Source of the DNA: Jejuia pallidilutea
GTDB lineage: Bacteria > Bacteroidota > Bacteroidia > Flavobacteriales > Flavobacteriaceae
Length of the DNA: 64,000 nucleotides
Direction of reading: 5' to 3'
NCBI RefSeq assembly: GCF_002973595.1
Contig: NZ_PVEO01000003.1
Coordinates: 248,001 to 312,000, forward strand
Both the position numbers and the translations under genes were made by a program. Under the pieces are notes generated by a model. The model saw only the letters and a list, made by a program, of their open reading frames with translations. It did not search any database and was not told the origin of the DNA. Of this stretch, positions 16,931 through 25,391 are shown one piece after another. Numbering within the stretch: position 1 is the first letter of the stretch; the number at the start of each line of letters is the position of its first letter.

Positions 16931-19129
16931 ATGACAAGAAAGAAAAAAGGGAAATCTAAAAGTAAAGGTATTCCCAACCTTACAAATACAATCTTAAGTA
17001 TTTTAAAAAAAGACAGAAACCAAACTTATAACTATAAGCAAATAGCTGCAAAACTTGGTGTTAACGATGCTAGCAGCCGAAACCAAATTATAAAAACCCT
17101 AGCAAAACTTGCCACAAAACAAGAAATATTACAAGTAGATCGTGGTAAATTTAAAGCGGTAGTAAATACCGAGTACCACACAGGAATTTTAGATATGGCT
17201 GCTAAAGGTTCTGGGTATATTATCTCAGAAGATTTTGATGATGATGTATTTATAGCATCAAACAATATTAACAAAGCATTACATGGCGATGAAGTAGAAT
17301 TCTATGCTTATAAAAGACGAAAACGAGGTAAAATTGAAGGAGAAATTACCAACGTTATTAAACGTGCAAAATCTGAATATGTAGGTGTTATACAAATTCA
17401 AAAAAATAGTAATTACGCTTTTGTAATTCCTGATAGTAACAAAATGTACAAAGACATTTTTGTACCTATAAATAAAACCTTAAAAGCAGAAGATGGTGAT
17501 AAGGTATTAGTTTCTTTAGAAGATTGGCCAGAAAAAGCCGATTCTCCCTATGGAAAAGTGTTGAAGATTCTTGGAAAACCAGGAGAACATAATACCGAAA
17601 TACACGCCATTTTAGCAGAATACGGCCTACCACATGAGTTCCCTCACGAAGTAGAAGATTTTGCTAACAAAATTGATACCTCTATAACCAAGGAAGAAAT
17701 TGCAAAACGACGCGATATGCGTAAAGATTTAACCTTTACCATAGATCCTAAAGATGCAAAAGATTTTGATGATGCCTTATCGTTTGAAGTTTTAGACAAT
17801 GGCTTATACGAAATAGGAATTCATATTGCAGATGTATCGCATTATTTACAAGAAGGTACCATTTTAGACGATGAAGCTTACGAACGCGCAACATCCGTAT
17901 ATTTAGTAGATCGCGTAGTGCCTATGCTTCCAGAAGTTTTATCTAACAATGCTTGTTCTTTACGTCCACATGAGGAAAAATATACATTTTCTGCAGTATT
18001 TCAAATGAATGATAAAGCAGAAATTAAAAACCAATGGTTTGGCAGAACAGTAACCTATAGTGATGCTCGTTACGCTTACGAAGAGGCACAAGCAGTAATA
18101 GAATCTAAAACTAATATAATTCCTGCTGAAGTATCATTAACAGGAAAAACATACGAAACTAATCAGAAATTAGCAGATGCCATACTAAAAATGGATGAAC
18201 TTGCTAAAATTATGAAACATAAGCGCATGAGAAACGGTGCTATTTCCTTTGATAAGGTTGAAGTAAAATTCAATTTAGATGAAGACAATAACCCTGAAGG
18301 CGTATACTTTAAAACCAGTAAAGATGCTAATAAATTAATTGAAGAATTTATGTTGTTGGCCAACCGTAAAGTATCAGAATTTGTTGGAAAACAAACACCT
18401 AAAAAAACATTTGTATATCGCGTGCACGATGAGCCAGATGAAAGTAAACTTGCCGCATTACAAAATGTAGTAAGTCGTTTTGGTTACAAGCTTAATTTTA
18501 AGGATAGAAAATCTACAACGGCATCTTTAAATAATTTATTACAGGACGTTGTTGGTAAAAAAGAACAAAACTTAGTAGATACTTTAGCTATTAGAAGTAT
18601 GAGTAAAGCCGAATATACCACACATAATATTGGGCATTATGGGTTGGCGTTTAGTTATTACAGTCATTTTACTTCACCTATTCGGCGTTATCCAGATGTT
18701 ATGGCGCATCGTTTATTACAACATTATTTAGATGGTGGAAAATCGGCAAACGAAGATACCTACGAAGAAAAGTGTAACCACTCAAGTAATATGGAAATGC
18801 TAGCCACCAAAGCCGAACGCGATTCTATAAAATACATGCAAATACGTTTTATGGAAGATCATAAAGATCAAGAATTTGTAGGCGTAATTTCTGGAGTGAC
18901 CGACTGGGGTATTTATGTGGAAATAATTTCTAATAAATGCGAAGGTATGGTAAGCGTAAGAGATATGAAAGACGACCATTACGCATTCGACCAAGATTTA
19001 TATGCTATGGTAGGTAGAAGTAATGGCAAGGTGTACCAACTTGGTGACGAAGTTGTTGTAAAAGTTAAAAATACCGATTTAGTTAAGAAACACTTAGATT
19101 TTAACTTAATAGGAAAAGTAGAACATTAA
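16931..19129 (+). CDS. rnr: Ribonuclease R
   Basis: A processive 3'-5' exoribonuclease that degrades structured RNA. The 732 residues show the expected order: basic N-terminal tail and winged-helix region (about 10-80), cold-shock domains (about 85-250), the RNB catalytic domain starting at TFTIDPKDAKDFDDALS (about 268-285, holding the metal-binding aspartates), HYGLAFSYYSHFTSPIRRYPD near 570, and a C-terminal S1 domain (about 645-728). No disruption. A terminator follows at 19171-19197. Monocistronic as far as can be seen. Confidence 0.95.
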   Translation: MTRKKKGKSKSKGIPNLTNTILSILKKDRNQTYNYKQIAAKLGVNDASSRNQIIKTLAKLATKQEILQVDRGKFKAVVNTEYHTGILDMAAKGSGYIISEDFDDDVFIASNNINKALHGDEVEFYAYKRRKRGKIEGEITNVIKRAKSEYVGVIQIQKNSNYAFVIPDSNKMYKDIFVPINKTLKAEDGDKVLVSLEDWPEKADSPYGKVLKILGKPGEHNTEIHAILAEYGLPHEFPHEVEDFANKIDTSITKEEIAKRRDMRKDLTFTIDPKDAKDFDDALSFEVLDNGLYEIGIHIADVSHYLQEGTILDDEAYERATSVYLVDRVVPMLPEVLSNNACSLRPHEEKYTFSAVFQMNDKAEIKNQWFGRTVTYSDARYAYEEAQAVIESKTNIIPAEVSLTGKTYETNQKLADAILKMDELAKIMKHKRMRNGAISFDKVEVKFNLDEDNNPEGVYFKTSKDANKLIEEFMLLANRKVSEFVGKQTPKKTFVYRVHDEPDESKLAALQNVVSRFGYKLNFKDRKSTTASLNNLLQDVVGKKEQNLVDTLAIRSMSKAEYTTHNIGHYGLAFSYYSHFTSPIRRYPDVMAHRLLQHYLDGGKSANEDTYEEKCNHSSNMEMLATKAERDSIKYMQIRFMEDHKDQEFVGVISGVTDWGIYVEIISNKCEGMVSVRDMKDDHYAFDQDLYAMVGRSNGKVYQLGDEVVVKVKNTDLVKKHLDFNLIGKVEH

Positions 19130-19170
19130 TTTAATTACGGCAGTATCTCATAAACTGTGTAAGTTTTAAC

Positions 19171-19204
19171 ATCTCAGGTCTATTATTGGCCTGAGATTTT
19201 TTTA
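19171..19204 (+). terminator. rnr terminator
   Basis: Arms ATCTCAGG (19171-19178) and CCTGAGAT (19190-19197), 11-base loop, followed by a T-tract. Confidence 0.8.
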
Positions 19205-19319
19205 TAAATTTAAAATCAAGTATTTAATATTAAAAACACCTTATCTAGTTATATTTTTAGTTGTAAAACATTTGACGCAACCTTTTCAAAAATTTTTCAT
19301 CTAAAAATAAAATAAAATT

Positions 19320-19931
19320 ATGTTTAAGAAAGTTTTAAAGTTTATACTCGTGGCGCCTTTATTAATGGCTTTTCAATGTGAAGACGAATTCGAAGAAAGC
19401 ACATTAGTATTTAATTCATTTAAAGTAAATATTTCAGCTCAATCTAGTTTTTCACTTAATGATACAATATGGATTACTGGCAAGACATCAAGTAAGGTGT
19501 TTGATTTAGCACTTAATGATTCTATTTTCGCTGAAAGTCCACGAAGCGATATTTTTTCAATTTATAAATTTATTGAACCCACAGAAGTATACAATTGTAA
19601 AGATGCTATTGATAAATTTGATTTAATGTTTGATATTGGTCAATTTTCAGCTCTTCCAAGTTGCGAGAATGCACAATTACAAGTTATTCCTAGATTAGAA
19701 ACTAATAATATATCTTACACTTATAGAATAGGATTAAAACCGAATTTTACAGGTGATTATGTAATTAGCTGGCAAGATGGAATAATTCGAAACTTAGATA
19801 GAAATGAATTTATTATAAATAATTATCCGATTGCAAATTACCCTAATCAAATTGGTTTTAATAGCTGTGATAATGTTTCATGGAGATTTTTAAACGAATC
19901 AGAACGAGAATATTACTTCACAGTTGAATAA
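19320..19931 (+). CDS. Hypothetical lipoprotein
   Basis: Not recognised. The 203 residues start with a lipoprotein signal ending LMAFQC (Cys20), followed by an acidic stretch (EDEFEES). The remainder is rich in beta-type patterns and has three further cysteines besides Cys20 (in YNCKD, PSCEN, NSCDN). No domain is evident. It is flanked by terminators and by a structured intergenic repeat, and is the first of a group of small genes that look like individual insertions. Confidence 0.6.
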   Translation: MFKKVLKFILVAPLLMAFQCEDEFEESTLVFNSFKVNISAQSSFSLNDTIWITGKTSSKVFDLALNDSIFAESPRSDIFSIYKFIEPTEVYNCKDAIDKFDLMFDIGQFSALPSCENAQLQVIPRLETNNISYTYRIGLKPNFTGDYVISWQDGIIRNLDRNEFIINNYPIANYPNQIGFNSCDNVSWRFLNESEREYYFTVE

Positions 19932-19960
19932 AAAAGATAAACAGTAAAATTAAAAAATCT

Positions 19961-20009
19961 GGCTTGTGTTTCATCCTAAAATGATTTTATAATTTGCACG
20001 CTACAAGCC
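19961..20009. repeat. Inverted repeat downstream of hypothetical lipoprotein
   Basis: GGCTTGT (19961-19967) and ACAAGCC (20003-20009) enclose 35 bases in the gap between convergent genes. Followed by a more GC-rich patch (CTCGCTGGCAG). It may act as a terminator or be a remnant of a repeat; too short to decide. Confidence 0.4.
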
Positions 20010-20067
20010 ACATACAATCTCGCTGGCAGTAATTTTACGAAAATGTGAATTGAAGAAAAGAAATTCT

Positions 20068-20328
20068 TTAGTTCTTATTATACTTTTTGTGCTCAATTTT
20101 TTTCTTTTCTAAAATAGCGTAAAATTTTCTTGGTGATATTTTTAAATCTTTGGTAATATCTCTTACTTTCTTTTTCCCTTTCTTATAAAGTTTTAAATTA
20201 TCATTTACTTTTTTATTAAAAAAATGCTTTTCTAATTTCTCAACAATTTGCAATTCGGTTAAATTAGATTCATTTGAATAATTTTCTATTTCCGATTTAA
20301 TTTTTGATAAATTGCTCATAAATTTCAA
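20068..20328 (-). CDS. Small basic protein with possible HTH
   Basis: Not recognised. The 86 residues are strongly basic and mainly helical. The segment VRDITKDLKISPRKFYAIL (about 54-72) has the spacing of a helix-turn-helix, so DNA binding is possible. The only minus-strand gene between 16313 and 53162. No partner gene is evident. Coding potential rests on composition and length alone. Confidence 0.45.
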   Translation of the reverse strand: MKFMSNLSKIKSEIENYSNESNLTELQIVEKLEKHFFNKKVNDNLKLYKKGKKKVRDITKDLKISPRKFYAILEKKKIEHKKYNKN

Positions 20329-20439
20329 TTTTTTTATATAATGTTGTGTGCTTAAAGTTATTAACTATACTACTAGTTTACTAAAATAAACCTAATTTTC
20401 TTAATTATACAATTACGTATAATTTCAAACAAAAATACT

Positions 20440-20736
20440 ATGATACTTACTACAACCAATTCCATAGAGGGCCATACCATAAAAGATTACTTAAGTATTG
20501 TAACAGGAGTTGCTATGAGTAAAAAAGCAACAGCAATGGGGTTTAGCATGTCTAAATACTATACCGCTTTAGAGCAAAATATTGAAAATATAAAAGAAGA
20601 AGCATTTAAAAAACTAGTTGAAAATGCGCAAAAAATAAAAGCGAATGCTGTAGTAGGTATAAAAGTAGAGATAGAGCTTACAACAAGTAATTATGTAATG
20701 GTTTCTGTTACGGGTACAGCGGTTAAGGTAGAATAA
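20440..20736 (+). CDS. YbjQ/UPF0145-family protein
   Basis: A 98-residue protein of the YbjQ family, whose function is not established; the fold assembles into ring-like oligomers. Seen: MILTTTNSIEGHTIKDYLSIVTG at the start, a central helix rich in Glu/Lys (NIKEEAFKKLVENAQKI), ANAVVGIKVE and the closing beta strands VMVSVTGTAV. Full-length and cytoplasmic. No operon with neighbours. Confidence 0.85.
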   Translation: MILTTTNSIEGHTIKDYLSIVTGVAMSKKATAMGFSMSKYYTALEQNIENIKEEAFKKLVENAQKIKANAVVGIKVEIELTTSNYVMVSVTGTAVKVE

Positions 20737-20825
20737 GTTTGTAATTATAAAGTTTTCATAAACTAAAAAGACAACGGAATAATTATTGATAAATTTACGT
20801 TACAAATAAAACCAAAACTTTACAT

Positions 20826-21506
20826 ATGAAATATTTAGCATACCTTCTTGTATTCTTAATCTCTTATAATTCAATTGCTCAAAAAGAAATTGATAAAACC
20901 GTTGGAGAGTTTAGCGAACTTAAAGTGTACGATTTAATTGAAGTAGAGTTAATTAAATCTGATGTAGATAAGGTTGTTATTACCGGTAAGAATAGAAATG
21001 ATGTTGTTGTGAACAATAAAAATGGTACTTTAAAAATAAAAATGAAGCTTGAAGAAGCTTTTGATGGTAGCAATACAATAGTAAAATTATACTACACTAA
21101 TATTGATGTTATTGATGGTAACGAAGGCGCAAAAATTCACTCAGATGACGTTATTGAGCAATTTGAGATAGATTTAAATGCACAAGAAGGCGCAGAAATT
21201 AAAGTTAATCTAGATGTAAAATATGCAAATATTAGAGCAGTAACAGGAGGCGATATTTATGCCACTGGTAAAGCAAAACATCAAGATGTGTCTATTTATA
21301 CAGGCGGAGATTATAATGGCGAAGAATTAAAAACCGAATATACCGAAGTTTCCATTAGGGCAGCTGGAGAGGCTCGTGTATTTGCCTCAAAAAAAGTAAC
21401 AGCAAAAGTTCGTGCTGGTGGCGATATTTTTATTTACGGAAACCCAGAAAGCATAGATGAAAGTAGAGTACTTGGTGGAAGAATAAAACGAATGGAAACT
21501 GAATAA
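20826..21506 (+). CDS. Head-GIN (DUF2807) domain exported protein
   Basis: An exported protein of 226 residues with a signal peptide ending SIAQK. The body is a right-handed beta-solenoid pattern with GIN-type motifs: FSELKVYDLIEVELI, TGGDIYATGKA, TGGDYNGEEL, RAGGDIFIYGNPE. These match the putative auto-transporter adhesin head-GIN domain common in Bacteroidota. Function unknown; probably periplasmic or surface. Its own promoter is likely since 89 bases separate it from ybjQ-like gene. Confidence 0.8.
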   Translation: MKYLAYLLVFLISYNSIAQKEIDKTVGEFSELKVYDLIEVELIKSDVDKVVITGKNRNDVVVNNKNGTLKIKMKLEEAFDGSNTIVKLYYTNIDVIDGNEGAKIHSDDVIEQFEIDLNAQEGAEIKVNLDVKYANIRAVTGGDIYATGKAKHQDVSIYTGGDYNGEELKTEYTEVSIRAAGEARVFASKKVTAKVRAGGDIFIYGNPESIDESRVLGGRIKRMETE

Positions 21507-21536
21507 ACCATACGTTACTATCTAGTTAGCACACAT

Positions 21537-22022
21537 ATGGAAAACCCTATGCAAGCTTGGATTGAATCTAACATAGAACTTTCCAACTTAATAAACGAAA
21601 TTGAAAATTCAAAGCTTTCTGAACGAGCGCAAGCTGAATTAGCAATGGACAAATTTTGTCATATGTTCGACCTGCCGAAAATGCCTGAAGACAAATCAAG
21701 GTATGAGGATTATTATGAAAAAAATGAGATCGATGAAGCTCGCTCTGTTTTTGAAGAATTCGCACTTCTTAAATATTGTTATCCTGAAGAAGACATTCGC
21801 GCGCTAATTCTATGCGCAGTTTACAACTTAACTCATTTAATAGGTGTGGATATAGATGAAATATTAATAAATGAATTTGGGGAGAAATTTCCAGATAATT
21901 GTATAGTTGGATATAGAGGTATTGGAATAGACGCAGAAGTAATCTTTCCTCAAAAAGAGGGAAAAAGTTGGTTCGATTTAGGATGTATCGCTGTTACAAA
22001 AATTGTGAAAATAAAAAAATAA
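21537..22022 (+). CDS. Hypothetical cytoplasmic protein
   Basis: Not recognised. The 161 residues are acidic, without signal peptide or membrane segment. The N-terminal half is helical (WIESNIELSNLINEIE, AQAELAMDKFCHMF), the C-terminal half mixed with hydrophobic strands (DCIVGYRG-like NCIVGYRGIGIDAEVIF). It begins 31 bases after the head-GIN gene and is followed directly by the nested-palindrome element at 22031-22159, an arrangement seen with cassette-like genes. Confidence 0.5.
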   Translation: MENPMQAWIESNIELSNLINEIENSKLSERAQAELAMDKFCHMFDLPKMPEDKSRYEDYYEKNEIDEARSVFEEFALLKYCYPEEDIRALILCAVYNLTHLIGVDIDEILINEFGEKFPDNCIVGYRGIGIDAEVIFPQKEGKSWFDLGCIAVTKIVKIKK

Positions 22023-22030
22023 ATACGTGT

Positions 22031-22159
22031 GCTAACACCGTATAAAAAAAATTGCTAGTTTTAGCTAAACCAATGTGAGTTGCTCGTTTGCTAGCTTCTG
22101 ATTTTCCTTCGGAAAATCCTCGCATACAAACACGCAACTTTCCTTATACATAAACGTTA
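22031..22159. repeat. Nested-palindrome (attC-like) element
   Basis: Ends are imperfect complements: GCTAACACCGTATAA at 22031-22045 and TTATACATAAACGTTA at 22144-22159. Inside, AGTTGCTCGTTTG (22078-22090) pairs with CAAACACGCAACT (22127-22139), 11 of 13 positions. At the centre GATTTTCC-TTC-GGAAAATC (22100-22118) is a perfect hairpin. The whole can fold into one long stem, as attC recombination sites do. No integrase is visible here, so the comparison is only structural. Confidence 0.55.
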
Positions 22160-22293
22160 ATGCTTAAAATCCTTCAATTTTATTACTGTTTTAAACTTAT
22201 GTATTCTAAATTCATAGAGGTTTAGTTTTTAATAAACAATTGTATGGTTTACCAATTTTAGTTAAAAAATTACCATACAGAAGCTATACACTG

Positions 22294-22323
22294 TTGTTTA
22301 TACCCCTTGTTTTTACTACCTTG
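22294..22323 (+). promoter_or_regulatory. Candidate promoter of the PUL regulator
   Basis: TTG at 22294-22296 and TACCTTG at 22317-22323, 20 bases apart, fit the Bacteroidota -33 (TTTG/TTG) and -7 (TAnnTTTG) elements with one mismatch. The spacer contains, on the minus strand, AACAAGGGGTA (22301-22312), a string also seen upstream of the third PUL unit. Confidence 0.4.
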
Positions 22324-22346
22324 TAGACCCAACAAAACTAAAACCT

Positions 22347-25163
22347 GTGAAAAGCACCAAATTTTTTGCACTGCTTTTATTATTTGGGGTATTTCTTAAA
22401 TTAAGTGCACAAGAAAGACCTCCTATTAATGTGTTTTATCCTCAAGATTATGGAGGTGCTTCTCAAAACTGGTCTATTTCCCAATCTGATAATCGTTACA
22501 TATACATAGCTAACAATAAAGGTTTGCTAGAATATAATGGAGCAAAATGGAATTTGTATCCATCGCCTAATCAAACTAATCTACGAAGTGTTAAAGTTAT
22601 AGATAGTTTAATTTACACAGGGAGTTATCATGATTTTGGTTATTGGAAAAAAGATGGCTTTGGTGTTTTAAACTACACATCACTTACCAAAGCACTAAAT
22701 ATAGATCTTTTAGAGGACGAAGAGTTTTGGAATATCATGACTTTAGATAATTCTATCTTATTTCAATCTTTAGATAGAATACACATTTACAACAAAAAAA
22801 CGAAATCTTATAATGTAGTAGAATCAAATTTAAAAATATCTAATTTATTTAAAGTCGATTCTAATTTTTATTTTCAAAATTTAAACAGCAATTTATATAA
22901 AATAGAGAGTGGAGAAGCTATATTGGTGTCCAACGATCCAATATTAAAGGATAACGTTATTGTAAATATTTACAATCATAATGATGCTCTGCTTGTTTTA
23001 ACACAGGATAACGGTTTTTTTGAATTAAGAAACAAATTATTAACGCCTTGGAAAATTCCTGCCAGTGAAGCGTTATCTAAAGTTAGTGTGTTTAGTAGTA
23101 TTCAGTTAGAAAATAAGAGTTTTGTTTTAGGCACCATTTCAGATGGGGTAATATGTCTTTCAACTAGCGGTAATATTACATTTAAAATTTCTCAATCTAG
23201 TGGTTTAGCCAACAATACAGTTTTATCACTTTACGAAGATGCAGACCAAAATATATGGCTGGGGCTAGATAATGGTATTAATTGTATAAACATGAAATCG
23301 CCATACAGTATTTATGTAGATAATTCTGGTACTATCGGAAGTGTATACACATCAATTGTTTACAATAACATGTTGTATTTGGGTTCTAATCAAGGGTTGT
23401 TTGTTAAACCACTAAATAATAACCAGGATTTTCAATTTGTAGAAGGCACACAAGGTCAAGTTTGGTTTTTAGATATTATTGGTACTACTTTATTTTGCGG
23501 GCATAACTCTGGAACTTTTATTATTAACAATAAAAAGGCAAATAAAATAGCCAACATACAAGGTACTTGGATGGTTAAACCTGTTTTAAACCACAATAAT
23601 TTATTAATACAAGGTAATTATAATGGTTTGTACATACTTCATAAACCAAATAACCAATGGGTTTTAAAAAACAAAATTGAAGGTTTTGATGTATCGAGCC
23701 GATATTTTGAATTTTTAAACAATACCGAAATATATTTAAACCATGAATACAAGGGTTTATTTAAATTAAAATTAAATGAAGCACTTACCAAAGTAGTATC
23801 TTACTCTCGCGATACGCTTGTTGATAAAATTATAAGTTCTAGTTTAATTAAACACAATGGCGAATTATTATATACTATAAAAAATGGTGTTTACAAGTAC
23901 AGTAAAAACAACAAAAAATTTGTATTAGATACCTTATTTAGTAGGCTAATAGACGAGAAAAACTTTACTTCAGGTAAATTAGTATCAGATAATAAAACTA
24001 ATAAATTATGGAGCTTTTCATCTAAAGGCATACACTTTTTAACGTCATCTAAATTAAGTGGAGCTCAAAAAATAACCAACATACCTTTTCATGAAGATGT
24101 AAGAAAAGATGTTGTAGGTTACGAGAGCGTAACGCCATTAGATAATGAGAGGTTTTTATTTGGCTCAATTTCTGGTTATGTTGTTTTAGATTTAAGTAAA
24201 ATTCAAAATTATAGTCCTACCATTAATATCAACCAAATAGCTGTAAGCAACCTAAAGGCTAATGATACCATAAAACTTGTAGATTTAAAGGAAGCAGCAG
24301 AATTTGAAAATAATGAGGATAATATACAGTTCTCTTACAGTATTCCAGAATTTTTAAAAACACAAAAACCAGAGTATCAGTATAAATTAGAAGGCATTTA
24401 TAATAATTGGAGCGATTGGAGTACAAACGGTACTGTTTTTTTTGAAAACCTCCCTTTTGGAAGTTTTACTTTTTATGTAAGGGGTAAAGTTGGTAATCAA
24501 CCAACTTTAAATACAGAGGCATACACGTTTACTATAAAAAGACCATGGTTTTTAACCAACACAGCTATTGCTGGTTATATACTTATACTGTTACTATTTT
24601 CTTTTTTTATGCACAATGTTTATAAACGATACTACAGAAAACAAAGAGAACGCATATTACAAAAAACAAAAAGGGAATTTGAACTTAATGAACTAGAAAA
24701 TAAGCAACAATTAATGCGTTTAAGAAACGAAAAATTAAGAGAAGATATAGATAATAAAAATAGAGAATTAGGTTCTTCTACTATGAATTTAATTAGAAAA
24801 AATGAATTCTTAAGAACCATAAAAAAAGAGCTAGAAAAAGTTAAAGAGGAGAAGAAAAACTTAAATAGCGTTATTAAAATTATAGATAAAAACTTAAATA
24901 ATAATGACGATTGGAATTTGTTTCAAGAAGCCTTTAACAATGCCGATAAAGATTTTCTTAAAAAAATAAAACAAGCACACCCTACTTTAACCGCCAACGA
25001 TTTAAGACTTTGTGCTTACCTTCGCTTAAATTTATCATCAAAAGAAATTGCACCTTTACTTAATATTTCCTCCAGAAGTGTAGAGGTAAAACGCTACAGG
25101 CTTCGTAAAAAAATGGAACTACCTCACGAAGCAAGTTTGTCAGATTATATTCTAGAAATATAA
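22347..25163 (+). CDS. Membrane-spanning sensor regulator: beta-propeller, Y_Y_Y, TM, coiled coil, HTH
   Basis: Likely controls the adjacent glucan locus. It starts at GTG 22347 with a signal peptide (ends KLSAQ). Residues about 25-660 have the repeated two-component-regulator propeller pattern (SVKVIDSLIYTGSYHDFGYW, LYEDADQNIWLGLDNGINCI). A Y_Y_Y-type Ig domain lies at about 665-730, a membrane helix at about 737-757, a cytoplasmic coiled coil at about 765-860 and a LuxR-like HTH at 878-938 (LTANDLRLCAYLRLNLSSKEIA, ISSRSVEVKRYRLRKKM). There is no histidine kinase or receiver domain, so signal and DNA binding sit on one membrane protein. The HTH and propeller are clear; control of this PUL is inferred from position. 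Confidence 0.85.
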   Translation: MKSTKFFALLLLFGVFLKLSAQERPPINVFYPQDYGGASQNWSISQSDNRYIYIANNKGLLEYNGAKWNLYPSPNQTNLRSVKVIDSLIYTGSYHDFGYWKKDGFGVLNYTSLTKALNIDLLEDEEFWNIMTLDNSILFQSLDRIHIYNKKTKSYNVVESNLKISNLFKVDSNFYFQNLNSNLYKIESGEAILVSNDPILKDNVIVNIYNHNDALLVLTQDNGFFELRNKLLTPWKIPASEALSKVSVFSSIQLENKSFVLGTISDGVICLSTSGNITFKISQSSGLANNTVLSLYEDADQNIWLGLDNGINCINMKSPYSIYVDNSGTIGSVYTSIVYNNMLYLGSNQGLFVKPLNNNQDFQFVEGTQGQVWFLDIIGTTLFCGHNSGTFIINNKKANKIANIQGTWMVKPVLNHNNLLIQGNYNGLYILHKPNNQWVLKNKIEGFDVSSRYFEFLNNTEIYLNHEYKGLFKLKLNEALTKVVSYSRDTLVDKIISSSLIKHNGELLYTIKNGVYKYSKNNKKFVLDTLFSRLIDEKNFTSGKLVSDNKTNKLWSFSSKGIHFLTSSKLSGAQKITNIPFHEDVRKDVVGYESVTPLDNERFLFGSISGYVVLDLSKIQNYSPTININQIAVSNLKANDTIKLVDLKEAAEFENNEDNIQFSYSIPEFLKTQKPEYQYKLEGIYNNWSDWSTNGTVFFENLPFGSFTFYVRGKVGNQPTLNTEAYTFTIKRPWFLTNTAIAGYILILLLFSFFMHNVYKRYYRKQRERILQKTKREFELNELENKQQLMRLRNEKLREDIDNKNRELGSSTMNLIRKNEFLRTIKKELEKVKEEKKNLNSVIKIIDKNLNNNDDWNLFQEAFNNADKDFLKKIKQAHPTLTANDLRLCAYLRLNLSSKEIAPLLNISSRSVEVKRYRLRKKMELPHEASLSDYILEI

Positions 25164-25196
25164 CGCCTAAACAAAACACAAAAACACCTATACAAC

Positions 25197-25332
25197 ACCA
25201 CAACATTTAGTTTTCCTTTAACTTTATTTTTTTTGTACACACTCTTAAAATATTAACAAAATAAGGGGTTTTTGTGGTTTTAATAATAAAACTATACTTT
25301 TTTTGTAATGTATGTTTTTTGTTGCGGTAAAA
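25197..25332 (+). promoter_or_regulatory. PUL control region 1 (upstream of susC)
   Basis: Holds two blocks also found upstream of the other two PUL units: ACCACAACA at 25197-25205 and TGTATGTTTTTTGTTGCGG followed by TAAAA at 25309-25332. Between them is AATAAGGGGTTTTT (25260-25273). The second block ends 60 bases before the susC ATG. Function as operator/promoter is inferred from conservation. Confidence 0.65.
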
Positions 25333-25391
25333 AATATGTAATTCATAAATAATGTACATAATTTTAACCAAACTCTAAAACTAAACTCAAT

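Noticed and set aside
22031-22159. Calling an integron
   Set aside because: No integrase gene and only one such element in the window; only the structural likeness can be claimed.
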